The position numbers and the translations under genes were made by a program. The notes under the pieces are model-generated. The model did no database searches, was not told the origin of the DNA, and worked only from the letters and a program-made list of their open reading frames with translations. DNA of 64,000 nucleotides. Source: a bacterium (GTDB taxonomy: Bacteria; Arandabacterota; Arandabacteria; Arandabacterales; Arandabacteraceae). Shown here one piece after another: positions 24,222-33,990 of the stretch (positions are counted from its first letter, which is position 1; every line of letters begins with the position of its first letter). The stretch is taken from assembly GCA_029933125.1 (NCBI GenBank), contig JAOZOU010000006.1, forward strand, positions 1 to 64,000, read 5' to 3'.

Positions 24222-25862
24222 ATGGCTAATGAGGAGATCTTCTATTCAAAGTCGGAGGCATTCATCCGGCGAATGCTAGAAGTCAACCCTGTCATTGCAA
24301 CCGAAATGGGCGAACATCGTTGGGACGGACGCTTTGCTGACAACAGCCTTGACGCTTTAGATGGATTCAATAAGGAGGTTGGCCAGACCGTAAGCGAAGT
24401 CTCAGCAATGGATGTCTTGACATTTACCAAGGAAGCTCAAATCGATCACCACATCATGATCAGCCTGCTTAAGGATCTTGTGCGAGAGCACGAGATTTTT
24501 GCCCGTCATCGGCGTGATCCGAGCTACTACGTAAACCAAGTGATGACAGGTCTTCTGTTACTCATTCTCAAAGACTTCGCTCCTCTGGAAGTTCGTCTCG
24601 ATTCGGTGCGATCACGGCTTGAGGGTGCTGGTAAGGTACTTGAGGATGGTAGAAGGAATCTTGATCCTTCGAGAGTACCCAAGATCTGGGCAGAGATTGC
24701 AGTTGATCAGCTGAATCATGTAGGGGGCTTCTTCACCGAGCTCACTCCATCGATTGCTGCCGAAGGAGCACCCAAACTTGTTGACCAACTCAAGGAGGAA
24801 GGTTCCAAAGCTGCACAGGCAATGGATGCGTTCAAGCAGTATATCGCCACTGGCATTCTACCCCGGGCATCCGGTGATTTCGCTGCCGGAGCTGATGTTT
24901 TCAATGAGATGCTTTCCGAGCGACACATGGTTGACTACGATGCCGCTGAGCTCCTCGATACAGGTCTTAGGCTTTTCGATGAGACCAGGGCTCAAATGGC
25001 GCAAGTGGCCAAGCAGATCGATCCTGACAGATCAGTTGATGACATAATCGAGGAGTCCAAGCAAGACCATCCATCTCCTCAGGACTTACTTAAAGCCTAC
25101 AAGCAGGCAGTTGAGGATGCCAAGCGATACGTTATCGAGCATGACATCGTTACCATTCCGGAGGGGGAGTCATTGACCATCATACCTACACCTGATTTCC
25201 TTCGACCGATTCTGCCTTATGCTGCTTATCTACCCCCGGGAATTCTCGAGGACAAACAGGATGGATTCTTCTTTGTCACTCCCGTTGATCCTGGTGATCC
25301 TCCCGATGTTCAGGAACAGAAGCTTAAGGGACATAGCTATGCTGGGCTTCGAATCACAGCTCTTCATGAAGCCTATCCGGGGCACCATCTTCAGCTCAGC
25401 TGGGCTAACAGGCAAGGGAGCCTTCCGCGGAGAATGGCATCCTTTCTTTCGACTTTCTTCATAGAGGGATGGGCATTCTACTGCGAGGAGCTCATGGAGG
25501 AGTTGGGCTATATTGCTAAACCCATTCACAAACTCATTCGTCTCAGGGATCAGCTTTGGCGTGCGGCTCGCATCATCCTTGATGTCAAACTCCATACAGG
25601 AAAGATTTCGCCAGAGGAGGCAGTTCAATTTCTTGTCGACGAGTGCAAGCTCGAGAAGCCCAATGCCCTGGCTGAGGTTCGGAGGTATACCACCTCACCT
25701 ACTCAACCGCAGTCCTATCTGATGGGCAAGCTCGCCATTGTTGACATCATCAAAACCTATCGCAGTCGACATGGTGAACTAACTTTGTGCCAACTTCACG
25801 ATACTATTCTTGCCTGTGGGTCCTTGCCTCCTAGGCTTATGCGGAAGTGCCTTTTGGAGTAG
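24222..25862 (+). CDS. DUF885-family putative zinc metallopeptidase
   Basis: A 546-residue mostly helical protein matching DUF885 in length and motif. The centre is LHEAYPGHHLQ (His382, Glu383, His388/His389), followed by FIEGWAFYCEELMEELG with Glu415 as the expected third metal ligand. The arrangement HExxPGHH...E is that of gluzincin-like peptidases, but substrates are not established for most members. There is no signal peptide, so it is probably cytoplasmic. GGGAGGG lies 7 nt before ATG 24222; an upstream in-frame extension has no support. An MFS transporter gene follows 64 bp later. Confidence 0.82.
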   Translation: MANEEIFYSKSEAFIRRMLEVNPVIATEMGEHRWDGRFADNSLDALDGFNKEVGQTVSEVSAMDVLTFTKEAQIDHHIMISLLKDLVREHEIFARHRRDPSYYVNQVMTGLLLLILKDFAPLEVRLDSVRSRLEGAGKVLEDGRRNLDPSRVPKIWAEIAVDQLNHVGGFFTELTPSIAAEGAPKLVDQLKEEGSKAAQAMDAFKQYIATGILPRASGDFAAGADVFNEMLSERHMVDYDAAELLDTGLRLFDETRAQMAQVAKQIDPDRSVDDIIEESKQDHPSPQDLLKAYKQAVEDAKRYVIEHDIVTIPEGESLTIIPTPDFLRPILPYAAYLPPGILEDKQDGFFFVTPVDPGDPPDVQEQKLKGHSYAGLRITALHEAYPGHHLQLSWANRQGSLPRRMASFLSTFFIEGWAFYCEELMEELGYIAKPIHKLIRLRDQLWRAARIILDVKLHTGKISPEEAVQFLVDECKLEKPNALAEVRRYTTSPTQPQSYLMGKLAIVDIIKTYRSRHGELTLCQLHDTILACGSLPPRLMRKCLLE

Positions 25863-25926
25863 AGGTGGCTGTGATAGCGAGTGGCAAATCCTGGCTTTTC
25901 TGCAAGGAGGTCGACGCTCTGGAGCG

Positions 25927-27216
25927 ATGAACCAGGACGTGCCTGACAGAAAGGTCTTTTTCAGAATCTCATCATTCCAGATCCTCGCTATGTTCAGGCG
26001 GGGACTCTTCTACAGTTATCTTTCAATCTACCTTCGATTCTTTCTTGGGCTTAGCGTTACTGAGACCACCTTGTTCGCAACCTTCCCAATGATCCTCAAT
26101 GTCATCTTTCAAACATTCGTCTGGGGAGGACTTTCCGATAGGTATCAGAAGCGCCGAACGCTCATCATTGTTGGTGAGATAACAGCTGCAATAACGACTG
26201 TTCTCGTCTGGTTTCTCCACACCTTGCCTGCGTCGCACCATGCAGCTGGCTATGTCATCATAATCGGGCTGTCAGTTACTGAGATCTTCTGGTCGATGTC
26301 AAATGTCGCCTGGAGTGCCCTGATTTCTGATCTCTATGCTGCTTTTGAGCGGACCGCGGTCCAGGGGAGACTCGCAAGCATTGGAGCTCTGGGGAGGATT
26401 GCTGGGGTCTGGATTGGTGGACTGGCCTACGACGGACTGGCCCGGTATTACGAGGGCTGGGGCTTTCATAAGGGTTTGCTCTTCTTCATCGCCTCAGGTG
26501 TAATGATTGTATCAACCATCCCAATGTTTTTTGTGCCGGAGGGTGGAATTGCCTCAAACCGCATCACGCCAACCGCTGCGCCGAAGACTCACATGATCCG
26601 GAATCTCTCGCGTCGCTTTCTGCTCTTCCTGATTGCCATGGTGCTTATCAACTTCGGGAGGAATTGTGTCGCAGTAACTAAGACACAGTACCTTGTACTT
26701 GATGATGGCTTCGATGTTTCAAGCAATCTTCTGAGCTACATCGTCAACATGCAATCAGTTGCGGCAGTCATCGCGGGCTATGTTATTGCCAGAGTCTCTA
26801 AAAAGATAAGTGACGGTATGCTGATCACGCTCGGCTCAGGTCTTGCCTGCCTCAATCTTCTTGGATTCGCGCTTGCCCGAAGCCTTGGCGTGATCTTCGG
26901 AAGCAACTTCCTGGCAGGCGCATCAGATGTTGTTATCTTCACATCCTCATACACCTACGCCTCGAAGTTGATTCCACCGGCTCATAGAGGTAAGCAGTTT
27001 GCACTTTTCAATGCCACGCTTTTCCTGAGCTGGGGAGTTGGTGCCACCCTTGTGGCGGGTCCCATCGTTGATAGCCTGATAGCGAGAGGCAAAACCCAGG
27101 TCTTCGGCTACAGGATGTCGTTTATGGCTGCACTTGCCATGGTCATTGCAGGCATGATCGTGTTCGCAATCTGCGATCGCTGCAAAGATACCCCTAAGTC
27201 GTCACCTACGCCTTAG
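25927..27216 (+). CDS. Major facilitator superfamily transporter
   Basis: A 429-residue protein with about 11-12 membrane segments. The loop 2-3 motif GGLSDRYQKRRTLIIVGE is the MFS signature, and a second half starts near residue 225 after a basic loop. Substrate is not deducible. ATG 25927 is chosen because homology-like sequence starts there; AAGGAGG is 16 nt upstream and GGAG is very close, so initiation is not ideal. Its stop codon overlaps by 4 bp the stop of the convergent GH57-like gene. Confidence 0.82.
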   Translation: MNQDVPDRKVFFRISSFQILAMFRRGLFYSYLSIYLRFFLGLSVTETTLFATFPMILNVIFQTFVWGGLSDRYQKRRTLIIVGEITAAITTVLVWFLHTLPASHHAAGYVIIIGLSVTEIFWSMSNVAWSALISDLYAAFERTAVQGRLASIGALGRIAGVWIGGLAYDGLARYYEGWGFHKGLLFFIASGVMIVSTIPMFFVPEGGIASNRITPTAAPKTHMIRNLSRRFLLFLIAMVLINFGRNCVAVTKTQYLVLDDGFDVSSNLLSYIVNMQSVAAVIAGYVIARVSKKISDGMLITLGSGLACLNLLGFALARSLGVIFGSNFLAGASDVVIFTSSYTYASKLIPPAHRGKQFALFNATLFLSWGVGATLVAGPIVDSLIARGKTQVFGYRMSFMAALAMVIAGMIVFAICDRCKDTPKSSPTP

Positions 27217-30200
27217 CGCAGTCTCACGATCTTGGCTGTCCCCACCTCTTCACCATCTACAATCACACGCATGAAGTAGATGCCGGCACCGGCAGGCCTA
27301 CCGGAATCAGTTGAGCCATCCCAGACGAGATTGTGAGCGCCTGCAGCGAGTTTGCCTCTGAAAATACTGGCAACCCGCCGTCCCATGGTGTCATAGACGT
27401 TTGCTCCCACGTCATGGGCTTTCCTGGCTGAGTCACCAAGCATGAGCCTGACAGTTGCCTTTGAGGTTGCTGGCAAGGGGTATGTGCCCAGAATCGCAGC
27501 TCGTGTACCTGATAGGGGTTGCTTGACCGAAGCCTGGAGCTCAGGATCAGGAATGCCGTCATTGTTAGCATCAACCAGTATCTCACAGAAATTGTCTATG
27601 GTAGGAAGACTCGCCGATAAGTTGCTCGGAGCTGAATCTCCGCCAAGCTCCCCATCAGGTTCGGGATCCCAGCAGACAGATGCAACAACACCAATTTTCG
27701 TTCCAGGCGGAACATTGCCAGGACCTAATCCATAAAGGACATCCCAGGGAACGGCGATCTCACTTCCACCATCGTAGCCATAGGTGTGCTGAGGATCAAA
27801 TGCCATTATCGCCTGCGAGCTGATATCTTCACTCGTTGAGTCACTCAGGAGTCTCCACAGGGTCTGTGAATCCCATGGGCCCTGATGCTGATAGGCTCCA
27901 TATTGATAATCAACTTTAAAGCCAGGCGCCGTAAAGACCGCTCCTCTTTCCCAATGATCGATATGTCTCAGATCAGTGAATCCATTGGGTCCAGCAACAT
28001 CTGTATCAAGATAGAGGATCCAGGAATTGCCCTGAACGTGACCACGTATGCCAAGGTAGAGATATGTGGAGTCCCAGTCAACGAAGAGCACATTGATCTC
28101 ATTGGTATCACCTGGCGAGGTTCCATTCCAGCTTGAATCCCACCAATCCTCAAGTTTCTTGTGCGGACAATCCCAATCAGAGTCAGGCAGATAGCCATCT
28201 ATCTGGACCTTGGTCTCTGGAGCCATCTCAACAGGAATGTTGTCATCGTTTGTAATCGCAGGATTGGTGTTCCCAGCACCATCGGCTACTGAGCCAGCAG
28301 CGAGAAGGAGCTCGATTGGTCCGGTTAAGGCTTCAAGTGCTGCTGCTGTTGAGGCACTGAGATCGAAATCAAGACGTTTGTTTGTGCCTGTTGTTGTGAG
28401 CACATCCGAGGTGGTCAGTGTAACATCGGCTATGGCGTCATCATCGTCATCGAAGGCAAAGCCAGTGACAATGACTGAAGAGGCATCAACTGCTTCGTCG
28501 AAGTAAATCTTAAGATGATCTGTTGATGTGTAATAGGAACCATTTAGCGGCAATGGCGGCATATGGTCGGTGAGGCTATCGCGTAGGGCTTCAAGTTCAG
28601 CGATGCGGCCGGTGCTGTCAGCAGGACTTGTATATCCGCCATAAATCCAAACTTCAAAAGGTGCATCTCCGTAGAGCTCATCGCCCTCGAGTAGAGTTGC
28701 TGCAAACTGGAAATTGTGAGTTGCTCCAGCAGTCCCAACGATGGTCGCAGCTGTAGCGTCTGTGTTTGTGTTCTTTTGTCCGAAGTAGCCACCACCAGGA
28801 TCCCATACGCGTTCGAGAGCATGCCCAGCCCAGGTGAGATTGAGAACATCGGGAGTAAAGCCATTCTTAACATAAACACGTTGGCCGTAAGCTCGATACT
28901 GCACCTTGAGATAGGGGTTGCCAATTGTAAGACTCACCGTCTTGGTGACAGTCGGATGTATTATCCTTGCTTCGACTGTTGAACCTGTTGGAGATACGAT
29001 CTCGAAGGAGTAGGTTTCGTGCTCACGGTCAATGCCACCAACACTCACATCCGATAGTGCCGCAACATGGTTGGTTTCGTTGTAGTCACCGTCGGTATCT
29101 GCCCAATAGACATTATCATTGGAGACGACACTATAAGTGTAGCCAGGGCCTTTGCAGAATAGCCACTGGAGCTTACCACCTATCGGATCAAAGACTGCAA
29201 GCAGTCGATCATTGTAAAGCACAAGCTCATCGACGCCGTCTTCTTCAAAGTCGGCGATATAGGCGCCGGTTGAGTCGGTGTAGAGGCCTGCCGCCCAGCG
29301 GGCAGCCTCGGCATGGGCGTTAGCAAATCGAATGTGATTGCTATAGTGATGCTGCCATCCTGAGATCTGTCCCTCATCGTGCCAGCCTGTCTCATGCAGA
29401 TTCGTAAGCAGAACATACCAGGCCATCTCGCTCAGGTTGTTGGCTGGTACACTCAAGATTTTGTTTAAGGCAAAATTCCACTGGGTTCCGTAATCCCACT
29501 TAGGAGTATGCCCATCGAGGTTGGAATCACCGGTGTAGCTCGCCCAGTCACCATACCAAGCGTTGTTACCACCGCCATAGCCATAGAATTCGCCAAGTAA
29601 GCCGTATGTGCCGTTCTGGAGCACAAGTGATTGATTGGTAAAGCCGGGATCTTGCAATACGTCGGTGAGTTTCCAGACACCCACTGTTGCACTGTTGTTA
29701 GCGCATTGCTGGAGGAGCCAGATGTAGTTGTTGAGCGCATCAGGATTGCTCGCTCCCTGCATCACCTCTGCAACAACCTCGGCATCATTCGCATAGATAA
29801 TGATCTCATCAGATGTGCCAGCGAGGATAGTATTCCATGCATCACCAGCGTTCCAGTTGACCTGACCTACGAAGTCGTTGTCGAGGGGTAAGACCTTGAT
29901 GCTCCCACCTGAATAGGAATAGGTATAGATGTGATGATCATCAAACACGTTATTCCGATAACCGCAGTGGACATAATCATCGAGAATGACTGCCCAGACA
30001 CCATTGTCTGTGAAATCATCGCCAATGTGGTCAATCACATGGGCTGATGCATCGATCCCATTGCCATCGCTGTCGGGATTCTCAACCCAAACACGTTCAG
30101 GGACCCATGCTACTCGCGGTGTGAAGCCATAGAATGTCTGAACCATGTCAGTCTCGACACTCACGGCTTTGCCGTTTATTTCATCCCTCAGGAAGGGCAT

Positions 30201-31223
30201 GATGTGCTGACCTAAAGCCGATGTGAGAATCTCATACCTGCCGGCAGAGACACCGGAGGCCAGCCAATCATTGAAGCCCGGATCGTGCCATTCGGCTGCT
30301 GAGATCAGAAGTCCGCCCTGATGCCAGTTGAGCGGAAGATCATAGTAGTCATGGGCGGCAAGGATCTCATCAGCACCATCATCGGGATTGTTGGGATCGC
30401 CATCATAGGATGCATTCTCGCCTCGTTCGCCACGGAAAACATTGGTGTAGGTTAAGCCCTGATTGAGGTGATGTACAAAGGCGACATTGTGGGTGTTGCT
30501 TAAGGTCTGATTAGAAGCAAAGATGTCATCGAGGATTCTTGTCTTCGTGCATGTGTAGACATAGAAGTTGATGGGTGTGCCTTCTCTATCAGCGATTGCC
30601 TTAGCAACGGCGTCGTAATCCGAAACCTGCTTTCCCGCTGCAGCTGTTACAGCCTCAGCGAATCCCTCTGGAAGCCACATACTAGCTTCGATATTCCCCC
30701 ACTGCTTGGAGCCAAGCAGACGTCGTAAGCGCGAAGTTGGAGTGTCATTGAGGCTGGGATCGAGGATGTGGGCTTCGAGCCTACCTGCCACTTCCTGAAA
30801 TTCGAAAGCCCTATCCCATTCGATAGGAGCGCTTGCAGCAAGATTGCCAGGAAGGTCCTTCGAGCCTCCAGGCATGTAATCCATAAGGACGAAGAGGCGA
30901 ACGCCCTCAGGAAGGAGTGGGGCATCCTCAGGTGTGCCAACAGGGCGAAAGAGACTCACCCTGAGGGAGAGCCTGTCGATTTCCTGGTCAAAGTAGAAGT
31001 CCATAAGGTCGCCCAAGCCATCCCTTCCCGTTGTACCATCATAGACGGGATCAAGAGCTTTTGCGTTTAGTGGCTGCCAGACCTTCGGATCTCCGGTGAC
31101 TTCGAGCCCGGGTGCAGGGCGAGACGGTGGTTTCGACATTCCAGCCGCTAGACCTGCATGAAGAATTAGAACCAGAAGTCCAAAGACAAGTCGTATTAGA
31201 AGGTTCCGTTTTGCCAAAAACAT
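27213..31223 (-). CDS. Large secreted GH57-like glycosidase with CBM9-like and FlgD-like modules
   Basis: A 1336-residue exported protein. The signal peptide is at 1-28 (LLIRLVFGLLVLILHAGLAAG). A GH57-like barrel spans about 230-640: FVHHLNQ near 248, GQHIMPFLRDE near 337, WVPERVW near 371 and TNLHETGWHDE near 608, where GH57 has its conserved motifs. Later come a beta-rich part, an SbsA-type Ig-like domain (about 890-985), a CBM9/DOMON-like domain (about 1005-1230; VDWDSTYLYLGIRG) and a C-terminal FlgD-like sandwich (1251-1336) ending GIYFMRVIVDGEE. It likely cleaves or binds an alpha-glucan at the surface, though activity is not shown. GAAGGAGAAG precedes ATG 31223; the longer frame to 31454 lacks a signal at its start. 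Confidence 0.78.
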   Translation of the reverse strand: MFLAKRNLLIRLVFGLLVLILHAGLAAGMSKPPSRPAPGLEVTGDPKVWQPLNAKALDPVYDGTTGRDGLGDLMDFYFDQEIDRLSLRVSLFRPVGTPEDAPLLPEGVRLFVLMDYMPGGSKDLPGNLAASAPIEWDRAFEFQEVAGRLEAHILDPSLNDTPTSRLRRLLGSKQWGNIEASMWLPEGFAEAVTAAAGKQVSDYDAVAKAIADREGTPINFYVYTCTKTRILDDIFASNQTLSNTHNVAFVHHLNQGLTYTNVFRGERGENASYDGDPNNPDDGADEILAAHDYYDLPLNWHQGGLLISAAEWHDPGFNDWLASGVSAGRYEILTSALGQHIMPFLRDEINGKAVSVETDMVQTFYGFTPRVAWVPERVWVENPDSDGNGIDASAHVIDHIGDDFTDNGVWAVILDDYVHCGYRNNVFDDHHIYTYSYSGGSIKVLPLDNDFVGQVNWNAGDAWNTILAGTSDEIIIYANDAEVVAEVMQGASNPDALNNYIWLLQQCANNSATVGVWKLTDVLQDPGFTNQSLVLQNGTYGLLGEFYGYGGGNNAWYGDWASYTGDSNLDGHTPKWDYGTQWNFALNKILSVPANNLSEMAWYVLLTNLHETGWHDEGQISGWQHHYSNHIRFANAHAEAARWAAGLYTDSTGAYIADFEEDGVDELVLYNDRLLAVFDPIGGKLQWLFCKGPGYTYSVVSNDNVYWADTDGDYNETNHVAALSDVSVGGIDREHETYSFEIVSPTGSTVEARIIHPTVTKTVSLTIGNPYLKVQYRAYGQRVYVKNGFTPDVLNLTWAGHALERVWDPGGGYFGQKNTNTDATAATIVGTAGATHNFQFAATLLEGDELYGDAPFEVWIYGGYTSPADSTGRIAELEALRDSLTDHMPPLPLNGSYYTSTDHLKIYFDEAVDASSVIVTGFAFDDDDDAIADVTLTTSDVLTTTGTNKRLDFDLSASTAAALEALTGPIELLLAAGSVADGAGNTNPAITNDDNIPVEMAPETKVQIDGYLPDSDWDCPHKKLEDWWDSSWNGTSPGDTNEINVLFVDWDSTYLYLGIRGHVQGNSWILYLDTDVAGPNGFTDLRHIDHWERGAVFTAPGFKVDYQYGAYQHQGPWDSQTLWRLLSDSTSEDISSQAIMAFDPQHTYGYDGGSEIAVPWDVLYGLGPGNVPPGTKIGVVASVCWDPEPDGELGGDSAPSNLSASLPTIDNFCEILVDANNDGIPDPELQASVKQPLSGTRAAILGTYPLPATSKATVRLMLGDSARKAHDVGANVYDTMGRRVASIFRGKLAAGAHNLVWDGSTDSGRPAGAGIYFMRVIVDGEEVGTAKIVRLR

Positions 31224-31428
31224 AATCTTCTCCTTCGGTTTTGAGACACAATCAGATATATCATTCACAGTAAGCTTAACATAAAACTGGCCCCATGTAA
31301 ATCGCCCGACCTGTGGGTCTTTGGAATCCAGACCCGGCTCCTTGCTTATGACTCTCCCTCTTTTTAGATGAACTTGAGGCTCTGAGGGTGCTACCTGATA
31401 CAATGCCGTCGATTTTGGGGGCTCCATG

Positions 31429-31437
31429 TGATATAAT
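31429..31437 (+). promoter_or_regulatory. Extended -10 promoter for the M28 peptidase gene
   Basis: TGATATAAT (31429-31437) contains a perfect TATAAT with the TG extension. The -35 position (TCGATT, 31409-31414) is poor, as is common for extended -10 promoters. It lies 53 bp before ATG 31491, in the divergent region with the GH57-like gene. Confidence 0.5.
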
Positions 31438-31490
31438 GAACGAAGATAGTGCAAAATGGATCAAGCGAAGATGACATCAAGGGGGTAAAG

Positions 31491-33965
31491 ATGAGGAAAG
31501 CAGGTCTTCTTGTGGCTTTCATTGTGCTTGCGACCAGTGTATCGACTCTGTTTGCTTTTCAGGCTGAGAACCTGGTTGTGGTGACCGATCCTGCGCCTTC
31601 AACTGCACGCCAGCTCGTAGAGAAAGGCATGATGGTTGTTCGTGACATGGAGCGCTACCTGCTGGTGGTGGCTACCACTGATGATCTCGAGAAACTCTCA
31701 AACCTTGGGCTCAATTGGGAGGTGCTCGACGAGTCGATCGAAGGCAAGATCTATTACACGGTAGGTATAGGCGAGCGGGTGAAAGTTGAAAAGGTGGCGT
31801 CTCTGGGGCGCCTTTTGCGCTTTGATGGGCTTGAAGCCGTTGTTGAGGCAACCCCTGAGGAGGCTCAAGAGATTGCTGCTCTCGGTCTTGACATTGCCAA
31901 GGTCTTCATGCGCCCTATTCGATTTGCCACGGAAGAGAAACCTTTTCCGAAAGGATTTGCGCTCGAGCAAGATCTCGAGATTCAGGCAATGGTGGATTCG
32001 GTTTCAGGAAGTCGTATTGACGCCTGTGTGCAGCGACTCCAGGACTTCGTCACAAGGTATGCCTCACACGACAGCTGCCAGGCAGCGGCCAATTGGATCA
32101 AGGCTCAATTCGAATCCTTCGGCATTGACAGCGTCTTCTTTCACCATTTCAGCAGCACCTACAAAGACAATGTAGTTGCTGTTCTCCCAGGGGCTGCCAA
32201 CCCTGACAAGATCGTAGTTATCGGCGCTCACTATGATTCATACACTTCGAATCCGGATTATTGTCCAGGGGCTGACGATAACGCCTCAGGTACAGCCTGC
32301 GTGCTTGAGTGTGCTCGCATCCTGAGTCAGTACGAGTTTAACTATACGATCAAACTGATAGCATTCGGTGCAGAGGAGATGGGTTTGATAGGAAGCGAAG
32401 CCTATGCCAGCGATGCTGCAAGTCGTGGAGACGATATTACGGGCATGGTCAATGTTGATATGATTGGTTATCTGGCAAGTGGCGACGTTCTCGATCTCGA
32501 TGTCGTCGATAATGCCAGCTCACAATGGATGCGTGACCTCGCCTTCGAGGTCGCCTCAGTCTATGTGCCTGAACTGAGTCTTGTTGATGGCAGTCTGCCG
32601 GCGGGTGCAAGCAGTGATCATGCATCTTTCTGGGCCAACGGTTACGACGCCATCATGTTTTTTGAAGATAGCGATTCCTACAGTCCCTACATCCACACCT
32701 CAGATGACGTTGTGGGACTCAGCTATAACTCACCGACACTCGCCGAGCGATCGGTAAAGGTCGCAGTTGGTCTCGTCGCTACAATGGCTGAGCCTTTCAG
32801 AATCGCCATCTCGCATACACCACTTGGAAACACCGAGGATACCGAGAACCCGTATCCTGTCGTTGCTCGCATCGTTGCTGCCGAACCTCTCAATCCCGAT
32901 TCACTTATTGTGTATTACTCAGCAGGTGGTGCATGGACTGCACTTACTATGGCTCCTACTGGCAATCCCGATGAATATGAGGCACTTATTCCAGCCCAGC
33001 CGGGAGGAACATGGGTTGACTATTACATAGTTGCTCAAGACAGCGCTGGCAATACGGCAAGGGATCCCAAGGGCGCACCAGCAGAGGCACACAGATTCTT
33101 CGTTGGCACAGTCACTCCAATCGTCATGCACGATTTTGAGTCAGATCAGGGCTGGACGGTTGGTGACGTTGATGACAATGCAACAACCGGTATCTGGGAG
33201 CGATGCGATCCCGAAGGCACTGAGGCACAACCTGAGGATGATAATACACCTGATCCTGGCACAAAAGCCTACATTACTCAGTGTGCAGCCGGTACAGGTC
33301 AGGGCAGCTACGATGTTGACGGTGGTAAGACAACACTCTTTAGTCCGATTTTTGATCTTTCCGGATATCCCAATGCATGGGTTCGCTATTACCGGTGGTA
33401 TAGCAATGACACAGGAGCAAGTCCTGAGACCGACAGGTGGATTGTTGATATCTCAGATGATGGTGGTTCAACCTGGGTAAGACTTGAGACGCTGGGATCA
33501 AGCGATCGTACCTGGCGCTTTGTAGAACGCAACCTCCTTGACTACATCGATCTGACGTCGCAGGTGCAGTTCAGATTTGTAGCTTCTGACAGTGAGCCGG
33601 GTTCTATCGTTGAGGCGGGTCTTGATGACTTCTCGATTGTCGTCTATGAGGATGTAAGTGGCATCTCAAGTCATGAAAGCCCGGCAGCAAAACTCTGGCT
33701 CTCCGAGACCTCACCCAATCCTTTCGGTTCGGCGGTTACGGTTGAGTTTTCGGCATCCCCCGGGGCGAGGGTTTCGCTGACTGTTCATGACGTCCTGGGA
33801 CGTGTAGTTAAGACACTCTTAAAGGAGCGCGTGAGTAGCGGCTCCCATGTGATCACGTGGGATGCGACAAATGACCGTGGAGCTCAGGTCGCTGCAGGTC
33901 TTTATATCGTGCGACTCGAAAGCACCGGTAGAGCTGTAACGCGTAAGATTGTTCTTACGCGATAG
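31491..33965 (+). CDS. Secreted M28-family zinc peptidase with FlgD-like C-terminus
   Basis: An 824-residue exported protein. Signal peptide at 1-24. A propeptide-like region runs to about 165. The M28 aminopeptidase domain follows (about 185-450) with the zinc ligands in order: GAHYDS (His247), GADDNASG (Asp262), FGAEEMG (Glu295/296), NVDMIG and YIHTSDD. A beta domain (about 455-545), a MAM/jelly-roll-like domain (about 550-720; DFESDQGWTVG, DVDGGKTTLFSPIFDLS) and the FlgD-like module (745-824; SPNPFGSAVTVEFS, GLYIVRLES) complete it. The MAM-like domain is shared with the papain-like protease at 61.5 kb. The ribosome-binding site is AAGGGGGTAAAG. Probable role: extracellular peptide degradation. 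Confidence 0.88.
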   Translation: MRKAGLLVAFIVLATSVSTLFAFQAENLVVVTDPAPSTARQLVEKGMMVVRDMERYLLVVATTDDLEKLSNLGLNWEVLDESIEGKIYYTVGIGERVKVEKVASLGRLLRFDGLEAVVEATPEEAQEIAALGLDIAKVFMRPIRFATEEKPFPKGFALEQDLEIQAMVDSVSGSRIDACVQRLQDFVTRYASHDSCQAAANWIKAQFESFGIDSVFFHHFSSTYKDNVVAVLPGAANPDKIVVIGAHYDSYTSNPDYCPGADDNASGTACVLECARILSQYEFNYTIKLIAFGAEEMGLIGSEAYASDAASRGDDITGMVNVDMIGYLASGDVLDLDVVDNASSQWMRDLAFEVASVYVPELSLVDGSLPAGASSDHASFWANGYDAIMFFEDSDSYSPYIHTSDDVVGLSYNSPTLAERSVKVAVGLVATMAEPFRIAISHTPLGNTEDTENPYPVVARIVAAEPLNPDSLIVYYSAGGAWTALTMAPTGNPDEYEALIPAQPGGTWVDYYIVAQDSAGNTARDPKGAPAEAHRFFVGTVTPIVMHDFESDQGWTVGDVDDNATTGIWERCDPEGTEAQPEDDNTPDPGTKAYITQCAAGTGQGSYDVDGGKTTLFSPIFDLSGYPNAWVRYYRWYSNDTGASPETDRWIVDISDDGGSTWVRLETLGSSDRTWRFVERNLLDYIDLTSQVQFRFVASDSEPGSIVEAGLDDFSIVVYEDVSGISSHESPAAKLWLSETSPNPFGSAVTVEFSASPGARVSLTVHDVLGRVVKTLLKERVSSGSHVITWDATNDRGAQVAAGLYIVRLESTGRAVTRKIVLTR

Positions 33966-33990
33966 GGCTCGCTGATAAACTGCCAGGTGT

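Noticed and set aside
31224-31454. N-terminal extension of the GH57-like protein
   Set aside because: A signal peptide with a good ribosome-binding site starts at 31223; the extension would bury it.
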